Shown here piece by piece: positions 10,665 through 24,224 of a stretch of DNA of 64,000 bases (the stretch's first letter is position 1; every line of letters begins with the position of its first letter). The DNA is taken from assembly GCF_030272615.1 (NCBI RefSeq), contig NC_081414.1, positions 660,712,438 to 660,776,437 on the forward strand. Reading direction: 5' to 3'. The notes beneath the pieces were generated by a model, which saw nothing but the letters and a program-made list of their open reading frames with translations, was not told the DNA's origin and made no database searches. Both the position numbers and the translations under genes were made by a program. The DNA comes from Cryptomeria japonica. Taxonomy: Eukaryota > Streptophyta > Pinopsida > Cupressales > Cupressaceae.

Positions 10665-13533
10665 TTATTTATTTTTATTTTATTTTTTTGTTATAAATTT
10701 CCTTTCTTAGATTACTCGCAAATAATTTTATTTAGTAGAATATTCCTTTCTTTACCTTATTTCAAAATAACATTCTTTGTTTATTCTGTGTGCCTAATTT
10801 TCACTCCTTGTGGTATTCTCCCTTGACACACTATCAGTGGTTCAATGAACATGATAGATAAATCTCATCACTAGGGCTAGCTATAAAAACGTCAAAATGA
10901 CCACTTGACACTTTAAAAGATCAAAATAAAAGTTACTTTTGCCAAGTCCAATCAAAGAAGAAAAATGCTGGCAATTGAAAAATATTAAAATTAGCAACAT
11001 GGCAAGTGTCATAGCTCCAATAAAAAGAAACAAAAATTTAGTGGTGCTTTCATCATAAAAATAAATAAATAAAAAGAAAGTACTAGCCCCTAGATCACGA
11101 AATACTATTCAAAGAAAGTCAAAAATACTGTCGAATCAAAACTCGAAACAAGATGACCATACTAGCCATGCTATAGGGAGTAACCACAGCACATCACCCA
11201 AGATCACACGTCCTGAGTGTGTTAGGAAGTGATTATTAGACTCTTGAGATTCTTAGATTATCTATATTCTTTTTATTATTTACGAAATATCTTATACACA
11301 TGAGATTACAATCGTTTTATAGATCATGATCCATTTTAACCTTCACGTGATTGCTAGCACAAGACACACTTTCTGACATACTCTGTTATCTATTTAGGGT
11401 TATTAACATCCATAATTATATCTAACAGGTGATTGCACTAACTCTACCATCCTCCATCCATTCTTCTAGGACTTCCATTGATTTTCTTGGTATGCTAAAC
11501 CTTGGTTCAATATTACGTGGTAACTCATGCATCGACACTTTCATGTCTTACTCACATGCAGTGGATAGTTCGGCACAAAATTGTCACTTGTATACTTAGG
11601 AACACTTAGGATTTGAAAAAAAAAAATGTAATCATATAATTCTACTAGGGACATAATTTTATCTCTTAGCCCTTTGCTAGCTCCTTGAATTTTCACCTCT
11701 AATCATCCTTTCGTCTTTGTCAATAAGGAGCATGTTGCCAAATTACTAACACTTATGGTTAAGAAACAATTGGGGTGGACTGATTGTCAAGTAAAATCAA
11801 TAACGCTTGACAACTAATTCCCTCCCACACATTTCATGACATATTTCAAACAACACAGAGAATTGACTTATTCCCTCCTACTTCCTTTATGCAACTTATG
11901 ATATCAAGGGGGTGTGCACTCAAGAAATGACCAACACTCACCCTATTAATTAAAATTTGGTAAAAAGAAGTTATCTTTTTCCATATTACTTATTTGTATT
12001 TACTTGCTAGCCAATTTTTGGCGTATCACAACTTACAATTTCCTTCAAACCACGTAAACCATCTTATCATCATAATATCCTGTTACCCAATTACAGTATA
12101 ACATCAGGATGTCCAATAATTACCAATGTCTTAAGGCTACCCTAATTTCCAAGTTCTCCCTTGGCAATCCTCATAATTCGGCTCCTTATCCATTTTCTCA
12201 TAAAATATCTTATACTGCCATCTAATTGTCATTAAAACCTTTGTATTATAATACTGCTATGCTATCTTTCCATAAGCCATTTCCATCTGCATGTTGTTTC
12301 ATCCATACCTAATATTTTCGCATACCTTCACACTTGAGTGCCATAAATTTACAAACCTACTTCGATTGTGTCAAGTAGGTTAAATTGTGTTTCATATTGT
12401 CTTGTAACTAGCGACTAGCCATGATTGGGTTGCACTTTTCTCCTTAGGTTCTAAACGAGTATTAGTTACTCATTCCTAGAGTATAAGATCCTAATACTTT
12501 TATACTCCTTGCACTTCAATAGGGATTTTTTTTTGTACAATTCCCAAATCATCCCTACTCTCCTTGCCATTAATTTCTCCAAGATTGTCTTCCCATAAGG
12601 GAACTAGTTGTGGCTTTACTTTGCTTGTTTCCCCAATATATAACTACGGATGAACTTAGGGTTTATTGCAATTACGTGCTTTAACCCAGGAATTTCATGT
12701 ATCCTTTCTCCTTAGTTAAATCATCTATAATATTGCTAGGGTCCACTTATCAAGGAGATTGTCATTCATCATTTTAGTCCTTATCTTCAGGGTTATACAA
12801 CTCTAGCTTCTCTGCATTGCTACAATGATTGTCTAACGAATGCTCTCAATAAGCAACCTAGTCTGACCACATGCTTAAGGCACCTATTCATTAGGATAGG
12901 TTAATGCTTCTTTCTAATATTCACAAGAGTACCTCTTAACTCTTCTTCATTGTTATCTCAAATGGCGGTCGTGATCCTCGAACCACCAAAATGTTTGCAT
13001 AGCTAAAAAAAAATTAACTTGAGTTGTCGCTATCTCAATTATCTTGTTTATTGCGCCTTCATCTTATGTCTAACTAGCTTGCTTGACTTACCAAGTCAAG
13101 AACATACCTTGATGGATGGTATTCTCTTAGTTGCCATCAGAGGTATTTTATTGTAGAATTAACTCCTCATACTTGATTTGATTAGGGCAATAATTGTGTT
13201 CGGGTTCTAATTGAATGGTAACCTTATAAGTACTAATGATCTAAATTTCATTTATTAAATGCCGAGAACATTTATAATTTTAAAATTTTTGTAGCCTTTG
13301 GGGTCTTATTATGCTATAAACATTATGACTACTTAGTTTCAAATTCCAGGGCTTTTAGTGGCCCTTGGAACCCCTTGAATTGATATATGTTGATCTGTTG
13401 ATTTAGATGAGTTTCCACTTATGTTTCACTCTATTATTTCGCAAGTTTCCACCTAGGTTTTATACTTCGAAGCCATAGTTTAGTTCAACTAAGTTATGAA
13501 TGTAGCCCATGTTCACCAGTGTATGAACCATGG
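9793..13533 (-). mobile_element. non-coding internal domain of LARD-like element L
   Basis: About 3.7 kb lies between the primer site and the PPT of L. On the minus strand I find no gag, protease, RT, RNase H or integrase motif, and the longest open frame is about 80 codons (10218-10463). Two LTRs of about 4.5 kb around a non-coding core of about 3.5 kb is the layout known for LARDs (large retrotransposon derivatives), which rely on proteins of other elements. An alternative is a fully decayed autonomous element. The region holds a CA microsatellite and no other recognised feature. Confidence 0.65.
10598..10664. repeat. (CA)n-(TA)n compound microsatellite
   Basis: A CA run of about 28 units (10598-10653) passes directly into a short TA run. 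It lies in the internal domain of L. Confidence 0.95.
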
Positions 13534-13545
13534 GCTCTGATACCA
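13534..13545 (-). promoter_or_regulatory. tRNA-iMet-type PBS of element L
   Basis: The minus strand reads TGGTATCAGAGC three bases after the LTR end GGGCATGACA. This identifies 13549-18015 as the 5' LTR. Confidence 0.9.
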
Positions 13546-14724
13546 AAATGTCATGCCCAAACTTTTGGGCAAAAACACACACAACAATTTTTTTTTTTCA
13601 ATACTTAATTACATGCAACCTATGCTTAATTAGATGTGACAACTTAATATGTTGCTCCAAGCGGAACCTTAAATTATGATAAAACATTTTTCTAACGTGA
13701 GCGATGAATAGAACAAATTTATCTAGAAACCTTAGGTTTCTATGAAACTCCTAGACGACAAAGTTAGGATATTCCTAACATAACAATTTATGATAACTCC
13801 TACAATCAAACAGAACAAAATGAATTTATAAGGACAATAATATATCCACATTGAATGTCCCCTTTATTACAATTGCAATTTATAATTCTTAGTTAGATCG
13901 ACTTCTACTAAATAGACATTAATAAATATCAAGTTTCCTCCATCCTGTTAATACATCCTTTCTTAATAATTTAATTTAAATATGGCTTCGATTAATTCAA
14001 CACTAATACAATTTCATTGTATTAATATTATCTAATTGAGTAGACACAATTTAAACTGCCAAATATCATTAAGATAATTGAATTATCTGATGAAAATCTC
14101 CACTTGGGTTAATAAGGTTCACAAGGCTTAGTCCATTAATTTTATTATAGAGAAAGTATATTACGCCACTACAATATCCTCTTAAATTAATTATTTAATT
14201 ATCTATATTAAATTATTCCATTTAATTTTGAAAACCATTTAGATCTCTAAAATGTAATTATATAATTTAATTTCAAGTTGTTATATATTACTTCTTCCAA
14301 ACATCATCTATTAAATATTTCGTATACAATATTTCACATTACCTCTTGCTTTAAATTCAATCATTTTAACTTCTCAAATATATTTACCCAAATATGGTAA
14401 TAGTAATGTTGTAGAAAAACTCATTACATGTTACATTAAATTACAAACTAGCTTGTTGAACTACAAAATAACTCAAGTTAAAAGAATAATTCCACTTCAA
14501 ATCTGAGAGAGATATTTAATCTACAATTTTTACCTATACATGCATATTTTTAGCTCTATATATATATATATATATATATGAATATATATTTTTACCATTA
14601 TTATAAAACTATCCATTAAACCCTAGCCAAAATATAATATAAAATGCCCCTTACAATTATAATCTTTTCTATTTCATTTTTTTTGCTACCCTAACCCTAA
14701 CTGGGTCAGGGTTTTATTTATTCC

Positions 14725-15055
14725 TTAACACATCGAGCGGAGGCCGAATTTACCAGATGGAGGCGGCTTTGGGCGGAGGCAGATATGGGCGGAGGTTTTC
14801 ATGTAGGGGGGAAGGGGGGCCTCCTCGCAGGGATGACCACTGCCGAACCTGCGGGTCGCGGCCCATAGAGGTGGCCTTGGCCGCCGCTGTGGGTCACGGC
14901 CCGCAGCCCGGCAGCATCGCCGCTATGGGGTGTCGCCCACAGAGGGGGGTCGAAGCCTCCCCAACTATGGGTTGCGGCCCATAGTGGCGGTTCCGGCCAC
15001 CGCTGGGGGTCGCCGCCCACTGTGCGGGGGAGGGGTGGGGGGGGAGGGAGCTCCC
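14725..15055. repeat. GC-rich island in the 5' LTR of L
   Basis: This is the counterpart of 6490-6800, with the same order of GC-rich blocks and numerous C-to-T or G-to-A differences. An A/T-rich tail follows. Confidence 0.8.
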
Positions 15056-15134
15056 CGAAAACCCAAGGTTTATTTTATTTTATTTTTAAATTTATTTCCT
15101 TTTTTTTAATGTTAAAAAGAAATATAACATAATA

Positions 15135-15165
<31 letters not shown>

Positions 15166-15348
15166 TTATATAAATATATTATATATATAAATGTATTTTA
15201 AATATAATATAAGTATATATATATATATTTATATTTATATATTTTTGGTGCATAAGAAAACTAAAGCTAACTTTACTATGCAGAAATATAGATGCTATAT
15301 TTTTTTGAAACTTTTTAAACAGATTCATTAAAATATTCTTATTTAAAT

Positions 15349-15350
<2 letters not shown>

Positions 15351-15398
<48 letters not shown>
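15351..15398. repeat. (TA)n microsatellite
   Basis: A pure TA run of about 24 units in the 5' LTR of L. Confidence 0.95.
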
Positions 15399-15402
<4 letters not shown>

Positions 15403-18015
15403 TACCATAAACCAGAGATAACCTATTTGACTTTAGATTTATTTTCTGCAAATAAATGATTTACAGAATCCAATAAAATTAAACAGCAACTATAGAAATA
15501 TGATATTATTTAAATTAACTAGACTATTTATCTCTAGATTTTAATTTCTGCAACAAGTAAATGACAGAATGCAATAAATTTAAACAGCAACTATATAGAT
15601 GTGATATTATTTAAATTTAACCTTAGAGATATACATAAGGAAATAAACTGATCTTTTATTTTTAGAAGTCACATGCAAATTTAAGCTTTCATTTTCAAAA
15701 TACCATGTATACAATCAACATTATTTCAAGATCAATACATAACTTAAACTTCAACATAAATAATTCATTTTGCAACAAAATAATACTTTAATAAAACAAA
15801 TAACGTATTTCCTTAAAGTATATTTAAATTACAATATAGTCAACCTTACAAATGGATCTCTCATTTCTAGAAAATGAGGACTTAAATAAAATAGATACAT
15901 TTCCTTTTCAAAGTAATTACAACATATAGTTTCCCTTTCACATTGCTGCAACTTAAAATATAAAATACTCCATTTCCAAATCTTTTTCTGCAAACAAATA
16001 AATCCAGCAACTTCTACTTGTCCTTTTCTTTTCTTCCAAACAACCTACAAATAAATCATAGGCTATGACCATGGAGTGCTCACCTCCCAGCCTAGGCTTA
16101 CTAGAAGCCACCCCCGAGCTTGGAGAACCAAGCCCTAGACATGTTACAGACATGCAAACACAACAAGCAAGGGAAAAACATATAGCAAACACTTTCCCAA
16201 CCAAGGCTACACTTCATCACAAAATGTGAAGTTCTTACACGGGTGGTAGTAGACCAAATACCCTGAGGAGACTGCAAGAATAGTAGATCACAAAGCCACC
16301 TCATGGAAAACAAAAATATATCATAAGTTCATTAACCCCACATCCTTATGCCCCCCAAGGCATTTCATGCCATACTTTCTCCCCTTATGACCCCTAAATG
16401 CATAAACCAGGCCATGCAACAAGGGTCACATATATACCCCTTGAGTTTACTCTCATAATGAGAGCCTCTCACTCGAGGGTTGTCAAACTTCTACCACCCA
16501 CAAGACCATCCTACTCTCCCAAGAGTAGGAGGTCTTGGCTACTCCCAAATCACAAGAAAATGCATAAAAAAAGTAACAGATAGATCACATAATAAATTTC
16601 ACAAAGGAAAATACAAGAAACATCTTTTTCATACAAGCCATTTTTTTTTTCCAACATAAACATGCAATGTAAAAGAAACAAAAAGGAGGGTATAATCCAA
16701 CCTTCAACCTACGCAAAGGTTTGCTAGAACTAGTTTGAGGATGAGCAACCCAAATCCACAATCCTCCCTTCTACAATTAGCCAAATTTTGAATCCCAAAA
16801 ACCAACTTTTCAAAATGCATCATCTCCAAAAATGGAGAGTGGGTGATTACCCACAAAATCTCTCATTCTTGCCTAAGAAGAACTCAGTGAGAGTTCTCAC
16901 CGGTTTCTAAAACTGAAAAAGGAAAAAGTAAGAAAAAGATCAAAAAGGGTCTCTCATCAAAAGGGAAGGTTATCTAACCTAGATGGCACCTTCTAATTTT
17001 GAATTTTCACACATCTTAGAAAACCCATTTTTGGGGATGACTAAACAGTTACAAGGGAGTAGACACATGCCTAAAAACACTCCTAACTCATAGGTATACC
17101 TTATGGGCTTTAGGAAACACCTTTAAACTACCCCTAGGAGTCCATTTGACCCCTTATAAACCCATCTGAAGTTAAATTTCGGGTCCAACCTATGTTGACC
17201 ACTCCAATGACTCTCTACCCAAGGAAAATTTAGAACCACATTCAAATGTTTTGAAAAAGATATAGTTGAACAACTCCCTTCAAGAGACAAGTCAAAATTC
17301 AAGACATAAATCAACACATGTCTCAAGTGACACAATAAAATACATTACAAAATTACACATGGAAATTGTCTCTTGTTGGATTTAAATAAATCAATAAATA
17401 ACATTTAACACACATGCATCATTTACTATTACAAATAAAATATGATACATACGGGGTGTTGTCTCTCCAAACAGACAACCTCTGGCTTTACGAACGTACA
17501 TAGGTCTAGGTTTGGTTCTCCATAATATTTCCATGGTCATATGGATAATTTTCCTGCACATCTCAATTACACATTAGTAATTCCAATAACCTCATATAAT
17601 ATTAAACACATGAATAAGAATACACATCAAACACTCTGCATACAATTTACATTTAAACAAATCGATATATCTTATATCCAAATAAATCCACATAAGCAAT
17701 TATCATAATCCACATAATTTTGATCCATACATAAAACATGCATCCTATTTCTATCATCATAGTAAAGTCCTACAAATCCAATAATGACGTACATCATCTC
17801 AAAGTTATCCTATTCTAGAATCATATAAAGTTATGTATCCATAACACATCAAAATGTACACCTCAAGGTGAAATGATTCTGTAGCCTGGTTCAATTACTT
17901 TTCTCACCAATCTATCCATCTAACATAGCCCATCCTATTGAATTATAGAATTTATTAGTAAGGTCAAGCATGGTCAACTGACTTAACTGGAGCTTGATCG
18001 GGGAAGGGCTCTACA

Positions 18016-18020
18016 ATGTC
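18016..18020. repeat. TSD of element L (right copy ATGTC)
   Basis: This pairs with GTGTC at 5263-5267, with one mismatch. Confidence 0.6.
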
Positions 18021-18889
18021 CTTATCTTCAAACATGAAATTGTAGGTACTATGTTTTATAGTCTCTCACACACTCTGGAAAAGATACCCTAAGGTGTTGT
18101 AACACTCCTTCATATGTGATTAGTCCTAGTCACTCAATACATTTGATATGTATTCAGTTTGATACTTTATTTGGTTTATTGATAAATTATTTGATCATTG
18201 ATTTTTGGATTAGTTTTGACTTCTTGAATTGATTATATTTTCTGTTTCATTTTTATGAATGGACAAAGCTACCAATTTTCTATTTTGTGACCCTTGGTCA
18301 CACTTGACTTAATGTTTCATTATCTGCATTTTATAATTTACTGTTGAAATTGATCACTGAACCTTTATGGTGGCTTATCTAATGTTTAAAATTTTCATTG
18401 TCTTTTGGTTGCATATTGCATTTCATCCTTATCATGATCATAGTGAACCTCTTATGGTATGTCCAAGAGAGTAAGAGCAGAGAGTGTATCAAGCATAGGT
18501 GTTGTGTCAGTTAGGGCAATATTACTATGTATTTGTGTAACTTTTAGTTTGAGTAAATTTAATGTGTGGAATAAGAGGATTGGCCTTGCAAAGGTAAATA
18601 AATTTTTATATACATATTTAGTAGATAGACAAATTCAAATTAGTTCATCAATTATATGAGATCTTACTTCCTTGATTTTTACCTTCGAGATCATGTGACC
18701 ATGCAAGATGTCTTTTGTTAAAACTAGATTTGGAGTCTTGAACATCCAAGGATATCTGGTCTTTGGCATAAAAACATATTTGAGATAATTGAGTGTAAGA
18801 TTGTGCTAGTAGTTGTATAACATATGTTATGATGTTAGGAAATTTTCTATCGTCATGGTTACTTTGTTATTTGTTGATTAAGAGCATAC
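18021..18889 (+). other. unassigned internal sequence of element A or B
   Basis: This is AT-rich sequence between the right end of L and the recognisable end of element B. A 66-codon frame at 18459-18659 matches nothing I recognise. It could be internal sequence of A or the decayed interior of B. Confidence 0.4.
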
Positions 18890-19010
18890 ATAGTAAATTT
18901 AGAAATCGAACCCTAGTTGTTCTCCCCTCCCCAACTCCAAGGAGAGAGAAGGGAGAGTCACTAGGGTTAATGGTTTTCACTTAGGGGAGACTTTACATTC
19001 AAAAGAGGGG
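18890..19010 (+). mobile_element. 3' internal end and PPT of element B
   Basis: The stretch ending TTTACATTCAAAAGAGGGG resembles the region before the F LTR (44225-44387, ending TTTACATTTAAAAGAGGGG). Both contain CCAACTCC- or GTTGGGCTC-like blocks and a TTTTCACTT block. AAAAGAGGGG (19001-19010) is the likely PPT. No 5' LTR of B is visible, so B is incomplete. Confidence 0.6.
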
Positions 19011-19654
19011 TTGAAACCCACAAGATCAAATCCCACGCAATGCAAGATTGGATTCTAAATGAGTTTCAAGGGTTAAGACATCAAGGATACCCTCTTTTGT
19101 AAATAATGTAGATAGAAAGATTGAACTAGGAATGCATGTAAAGTAGGAAAGATTCTCTTATAAACAGAGATAGGGATACGGGATGAAGCTGCGGACCTGG
19201 AATTAGAAGTAAAATGTTGAGACGGTGCTGTTCTGCAAATTTGAGCAAAAGTTGACGGGACGATGGCGCCCGGCGTGCACACGGTCCTCCGAAAAATCCG
19301 CGAAACGAAGGGGGATCTGTTCGTCTCTGCACAAGGATCCTAGATCTTCAATTACAGCCACGTACCTGCAACCTACACACAGAAAAGAGAGGATGATTGG
19401 GGGGTTAGGGATGAGGGGTTTGCCTTTAGGTCAAACCCCAGTTTTGGAATTAACCAAGAAATGAGAATGTTGTAAATGTAAATGTTTGTAATGTAAACAA
19501 GTACTGATACCTTGTTTGTAAGAATGTTTGTATTCTTACATGCGAAGGTGTAATGTATGTAGTATGTAATGTGTTATAAGTGATCTCCTCTTCAATGGTT
19601 GAATCCTTGTCTTGAATGCAACACTTAGCCTTGAATGGAGACTTAGAATGCTCA

Positions 19655-19712
19655 ATTGCTTGAAGGAATGCTTGAATGCTTGAATGTTTGAATGTTTGAA
19701 TGCTTGAGTATT
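19655..19712 (+). repeat. 8-bp minisatellite TTGAATGY in the B LTR
   Basis: About six near-tandem copies of TTGAATGC or TTGAATGT occur here. The F LTR has a shorter version near 51838-51875, so the array is a family feature. Confidence 0.85.
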
Positions 19713-19869
19713 GCTTCCACGTCTTGTACACATATGTCCTTCCTCCTCAAAATGGGAGAGGAAATGTAGTTTATATACTTGTCAATTAGGGCTGATAGAA
19801 TGATTTTCCCGACCTTAGGCCGACCAGGAAACATTATTTTCCAATTTGCAAACTTAAAGACCTGATGCC

Positions 19870-19965
19870 CACAAGAGACCGGGCCCAAAATAGGGCTAGG
19901 GACCAGGGCGCTGGGCACCCTAGTCCTGAAGGACCAGGGCGCTGGGCGCCATGGTCCCACCTCCC
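19870..19965 (+). repeat. GC-rich duplicated block in the B LTR
   Basis: GGACCAGGGCGCTGGGC occurs twice about 34 bp apart, separated by CACCCTAGTCCTGAA. The block stands out in GC content from the surrounding AT-rich LTR. Confidence 0.8.
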
Positions 19966-20129
19966 GGGATAGCAAGGTGCAAGGAGGGATCAGGCCAGGG
20001 TGCTGAAAAATGCAGTTTTTGATGTTATAAGCAAGTTTCGGGGTCTCCATTCAGGTTCAACGTTGCGCCGCCATCGTGAAGACCCAAATGCAGTCGAAAT
20101 TGCAAGTGTCACAATTTTAGGATGCTACA

Positions 20130-21744
20130 GTATGAAACAGATTGAGTTGGTTGGAACAGTTGGAAATAAGAAAAAAAGGAAGTCAAATGATGGGTTCTCA
20201 TAGATCAAGGAAATTTTATCTACTATAGATACTATAAGGTCAACTTGAGATAACAATTATTACAAAATCACTTGAAAGAAAAACATTATTGAGGTTTTGA
20301 AATTAGATACTTTGGATCATATATTTGATAGATTTGAGATAAGAACTTAAGGGTAATTAAGAATGTCAATGAAGGATGTACTCACTTAGAGGCATAAACT
20401 TGAGGAAGTAAATATTGCACATATTTAAAACATTTGGAAATATCTAGTTAATCTAGAGATTGTTGATAAAGATGTGACGAACCTAAGAACTTTGGAAAAA
20501 GGTAGTTGAGTATGTGGTACAATGTTTAGCGAGTGAAAGTTGAGCATGATCATATAATAGGAATTTTGTATCAAACCTAAGTATAGGTGGTTGAAAATCA
20601 ATATGAAATTTATTCAAGAATTGCTTTTGAGTAAGAACAAGCATGATATTATAGTTGGATAGTGTCAACGGATTGACAAAGATTGTATATTTCATACTTG
20701 GATTTATATATAAAGATGAATCATTAAATCTTGTGAAGATATTTACTCATTCAACTTATCAATTGCATGAAGTTTCAAAAATAGAAATATCAAATAGGAA
20801 TGTCTGGATGACATTTTGGAATTGGACAATATTGAATATATCTTTGGGAACTAAATTAAATTGGCATGACATCTTTGCGTAGATGATCGAACGGAAAAAA
20901 AAAAAGAAAAGAAAGAGTTAATCGGGTTGTGGAAAATTCTTTTTGATGTATTGGATGGATAAGAAATGCGAATGGATTTTTTTTTTTTTGCCTTTGGACT
21001 GAGTTGGCATACACCAAAATCTTTTCATATGTTTTTAAGGAATGATACCCATTATGATGCTTTATGATAAAAATGACAAACATTTGTCAGTTTAAATAGG
21101 ATAAAGATAGGATCATCATTGGTTCTAATACGCTTAAAAGAAATGAATGAGAAAATGAAATTGATCAAGAATACATTGGAAGAGATAGTCCACAGACAAG
21201 AAAAAGCTATGATAATAGAAACAAGTCTCTCAGATAATTGTCACTGAAGAAGAAATTCTTTTGAGGGAGAAGCCTCATAAGAGATTTATTTTATAGAGAA
21301 AATCATCAAAGTTGGTACCAAGATATGTGGGACCCTTTGATGTGTTGGAAGTATGAATCCAAATGCTTATGGATATAGGATCCAGGAATGGTGCTAGTGG
21401 AGCACATCCAAATTCTTGATTGGAGTAGCGTTAAGCTACATAGCAGAGATTTCACTCAGTATTGGATCTATTGGGACCAATATTATGATGATAGTGCTAT
21501 TTGGGAGGATGATGCGACCATTGACTATCATATTCATCTTTTTTTTTCTTAGAGTAGTATTTGCTTGATGCATGAAATACTTGAATACTCTGATTTTGAT
21601 TTACATGTTGTAAATTTGGATAGTATAGATGATACTATTATTGTTATATTTAATTGAGACCACAATGAATGGTTAATATTTGTGATGTTGAGAAAGTATG
21701 TGCTTATTGATAGAATAATAAAGAAATCGAGATGATGTCTCTTT
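20130..21744 (+). pseudogene. decayed gypsy integrase C-terminal region of element A
   Basis: The plus strand holds scattered pieces of a Ty3/gypsy integrase in shifting frames. LGTKLN (about 20840-20860) is followed by a degraded QTERVNR-type segment (about 20900-20930), a RYVGPFDVLE-like segment near 21320-21350, an RDFTQYW-like piece, and a final WEDDATIDY (about 21500-21530) that resembles the end of a chromovirus tail. The order and position just before the PPT fit the 3' end of pol. Many stops and frameshifts make it non-functional. No RT remains, so A has lost most of gag-pol. Confidence 0.65.
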
Positions 21745-21758
21745 TAAGAGGGGAAGGA
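21745..21758 (+). promoter_or_regulatory. polypurine tract of element A
   Basis: TAAGAGGGGAAGGA lies directly before the 3' LTR start TGTCACGAACCC. It confirms the plus orientation of A. Confidence 0.85.
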
Positions 21759-22430
21759 TGTCACGAACCCTATTTTTCCATAATTATTTAATTAGGAAAA
21801 TAATGTTTATTTTTCGCAAATGAATTGGAAATGAAATGAAAATAGAACAGTTAATGAAATAAAATAGGAGATCGAATGTACTGAAATGATTTATATACAA
21901 TTAAATGATCAGTAATAATTTTTATTATAAATTGGGATCGTCATTGCTAATGAGTGATTGAGTGCAAGTGAATGTAGGAACATGTGAACAATGATGAAGG
22001 TGAGAATATGGTTCAGGTAGAGTTGTCTTAGCTCTTGTATTTCATTAGAATAAATGGAATCTCTCACACACCACATTAGGATTTATAATTTGCATCTTGA
22101 AAATATGGATGATTTAGATAACCTTATTTGAGTGTTTGTTCAAATTGAAATGATGAATTTGAATGTGTAAATGATTCAAAAATGAATATTGACCCTAGGT
22201 TTTTATGTTCTTTTTTTAGATATGTATAAATGTATGAAAAATTATACTTATGAGTTTACTTTTGTAAATTGGACAATAGTATAAAATATGTATATATGAG
22301 AAATTGAGTCAATCATATACATGTATATCTATATAATTATAAATATCCAATTATCATGAAATATGATTACTTCAAGAATTTTGTTTATATCTACGTAATC
22401 ATTTGAGATTAAAATAAATATATATATATA
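21759..22430 (+). repeat. 3' LTR of element A, first part
   Basis: It starts TGTCACGAACCCTA and matches 706-1376. It is cut by solo LTR S at a TA-rich site. The last five bases (ATATA) are the TSD of S. Confidence 0.9.
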
Positions 22431-24224
22431 TGTAATGCCCCTACCCTAGTCGGACTTGTAAAACCCATTTGACCTTGGTTGACTTCCTATGTGGCATTCT
22501 TGAATGGTAGGTTAACCCTGATGCAATGTGTAGTTTAGATAATATAAATAATCGTGCATACCTATTATTGTGCCTTTGCATCAATTCTTGTGTAAATGTA
22601 ATTGTTTCCTAACTCTTGTGATAAATCTCAAGCTAACTCCTTCATTGAATATGTATATGTATATGTATACTTGCATGAATTCATGGGTGCAGGAGATTGC
22701 AGGTACAACACTGCCTAGGGCGAGGTTCATCTCCTTTGGGATTCGTAGGGTTGAGTAAACCTCCTTCATCCTCAGAATTCGGATTTGGGGGTCATAAAAC
22801 TCTCGTCTTGCCTTAGCCATGGTCAGGTGAGCATCGTGTGTGTGGTTCATGGGGCTTTCTTTTCATTGGGTTGCGTGTCATGTAATTTGGTGGACTTCCT
22901 CGATTTGCATGCCTTGCGCAGGGTAAGTGGAGTTTGTTATCCTAAGTATTTAATTCAAGTTAATGAGTAGATGTACGCATTAGTAATTAGAAATTTAAAA
23001 TAGGTAGTTTCTTTTATATGAATAATCATTAATTTAAAGAGATCGCTTTGATTATAATTGTAGCAAGCTTAAAGCATTTAAATTGAAATAATGCGTTCAT
23101 TTATGCATTAGTAGTTGAGAAAATTAGAATAAATAGGTTTCTTTCATGAGATTAGTCATTTATTAAAAAGGTCGCTTTATTATGTTATAGTGAGTCAATT
23201 TAATAGTTAATTTTAAAAAAATAACGAAATTCAATGAGTTATGCGTTTTAGAAAGGAAAGATTTAAAGTCTTTGGGAAATAGAAATAAATTAATCATTTT
23301 CGCATTTTGGAAGAAAAAGGGTAAATTTTATTAATTAAAAGAAATTATTTTCTTTTTACTTGTAAAGCTAATATAGTATAAAGGATTGATTTTTGGAAAT
23401 TTAAATTGAATTAAATACCTTACCCTTGTTAATAGTTCAAAATATAAAATGTTGGCTAAAGTAATATGGAGAAATTAAAATTAGAATTAAATAAGAAATA
23501 GAGGCATTTTAATTTTAATTAGAAAATCGAATAAGAGGTATTGAATAATGGAAAGGAATGATTTCCATTTTGCATTTTTCTTTTATTTTAAAAATAAATG
23601 CCTAAATTTGAAATTGAAAATTAGGTCAAAAATGGGGTTTCTCATTTTAATCTAGTTTTTGAAATGTTTTTGGGGGGATTCTCTTTTTGGGGATTTTTTT
23701 GGAAATGGAGGTGGGAAAATGTTGGAGAAAAATGGAGTTTTCTTGCTTGGAGTTGAAGGTGGAGCTCTCCTTCAAGTCTTGCCTGGAATGCAATATGAGG
23801 TAGGATTCCAACCTACCCTTTTATTTATTGTTGAATCAAAAAAATACAAATTTGTGTTTGAATGTTCTCCATGAAATGCTGGAAAAATAGAAATGATACT
23901 ACCCATGAGTGTTCTTAAGATTTAGTTTTCAGTTTTGTTGAAAGCTTGGTTGTTCTTGGATTTAAGATTTGTCATGGTTTCTTGGACTTTTTTGAAAGAA
24001 GAAAAATCTTCCCCAATCTATTGCTTAAATATTCTGGAAAAAAAAGATAAGAAAGGATAAAAAGAAGAGAAAAAAAAATGGCTATGGCTATGACTGTGTA
24101 AGGTTTTTCTTTCAGTATCCTCATTCAAAAAAATTGGTCTTAGTCTTAAACTGTGAATCTTCCATATGTTTAAAAAAAAAATGTATATAAAAAAAAATTA
24201 ATCAAAAAAAATATAAATTAGCGG

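Larger units (their letters stand above)
13549..18015 (-). repeat. 5' LTR of LARD-like element L
   Basis: This LTR of 4,467 bp starts TGTAGAGCCCTTCC (18015, minus) and ends GGGCATGACA (13549), giving canonical TG...CA ends. It contains the telomere-like hairpin (14688-14712), the GC island (14725-15055) and a long TA run. Length differences from the sister LTR are mostly in the microsatellites and a few short indels, such as the extra repeat of about 55 bp near 7500-7560 in the left copy. Confidence 0.9.
19012..20129 (+). repeat. LTR of element B
   Basis: It starts TGAAACCC after the PPT and ends AGGATGCTACA. It matches the F LTR (51200-52246) in order: the block with CCTACACACA, the GGGTTTGCCT block, the TTGAATGC-rich block, and the last 45 bases ending TTTTAGGATGCTACA. 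It contains an 8-bp minisatellite and a GC-rich duplication. The similarity is moderate, so B and F are separate old copies of one family. Confidence 0.7.

Noticed and set aside
11219-11426. Possible small solo LTR or TRIM (TGTTAGG ... CTAACA)
   Set aside because: The ends look plausible, but the flanks show no 5-bp duplication (GAGTG versus GGTGA) and no second copy is in the window.
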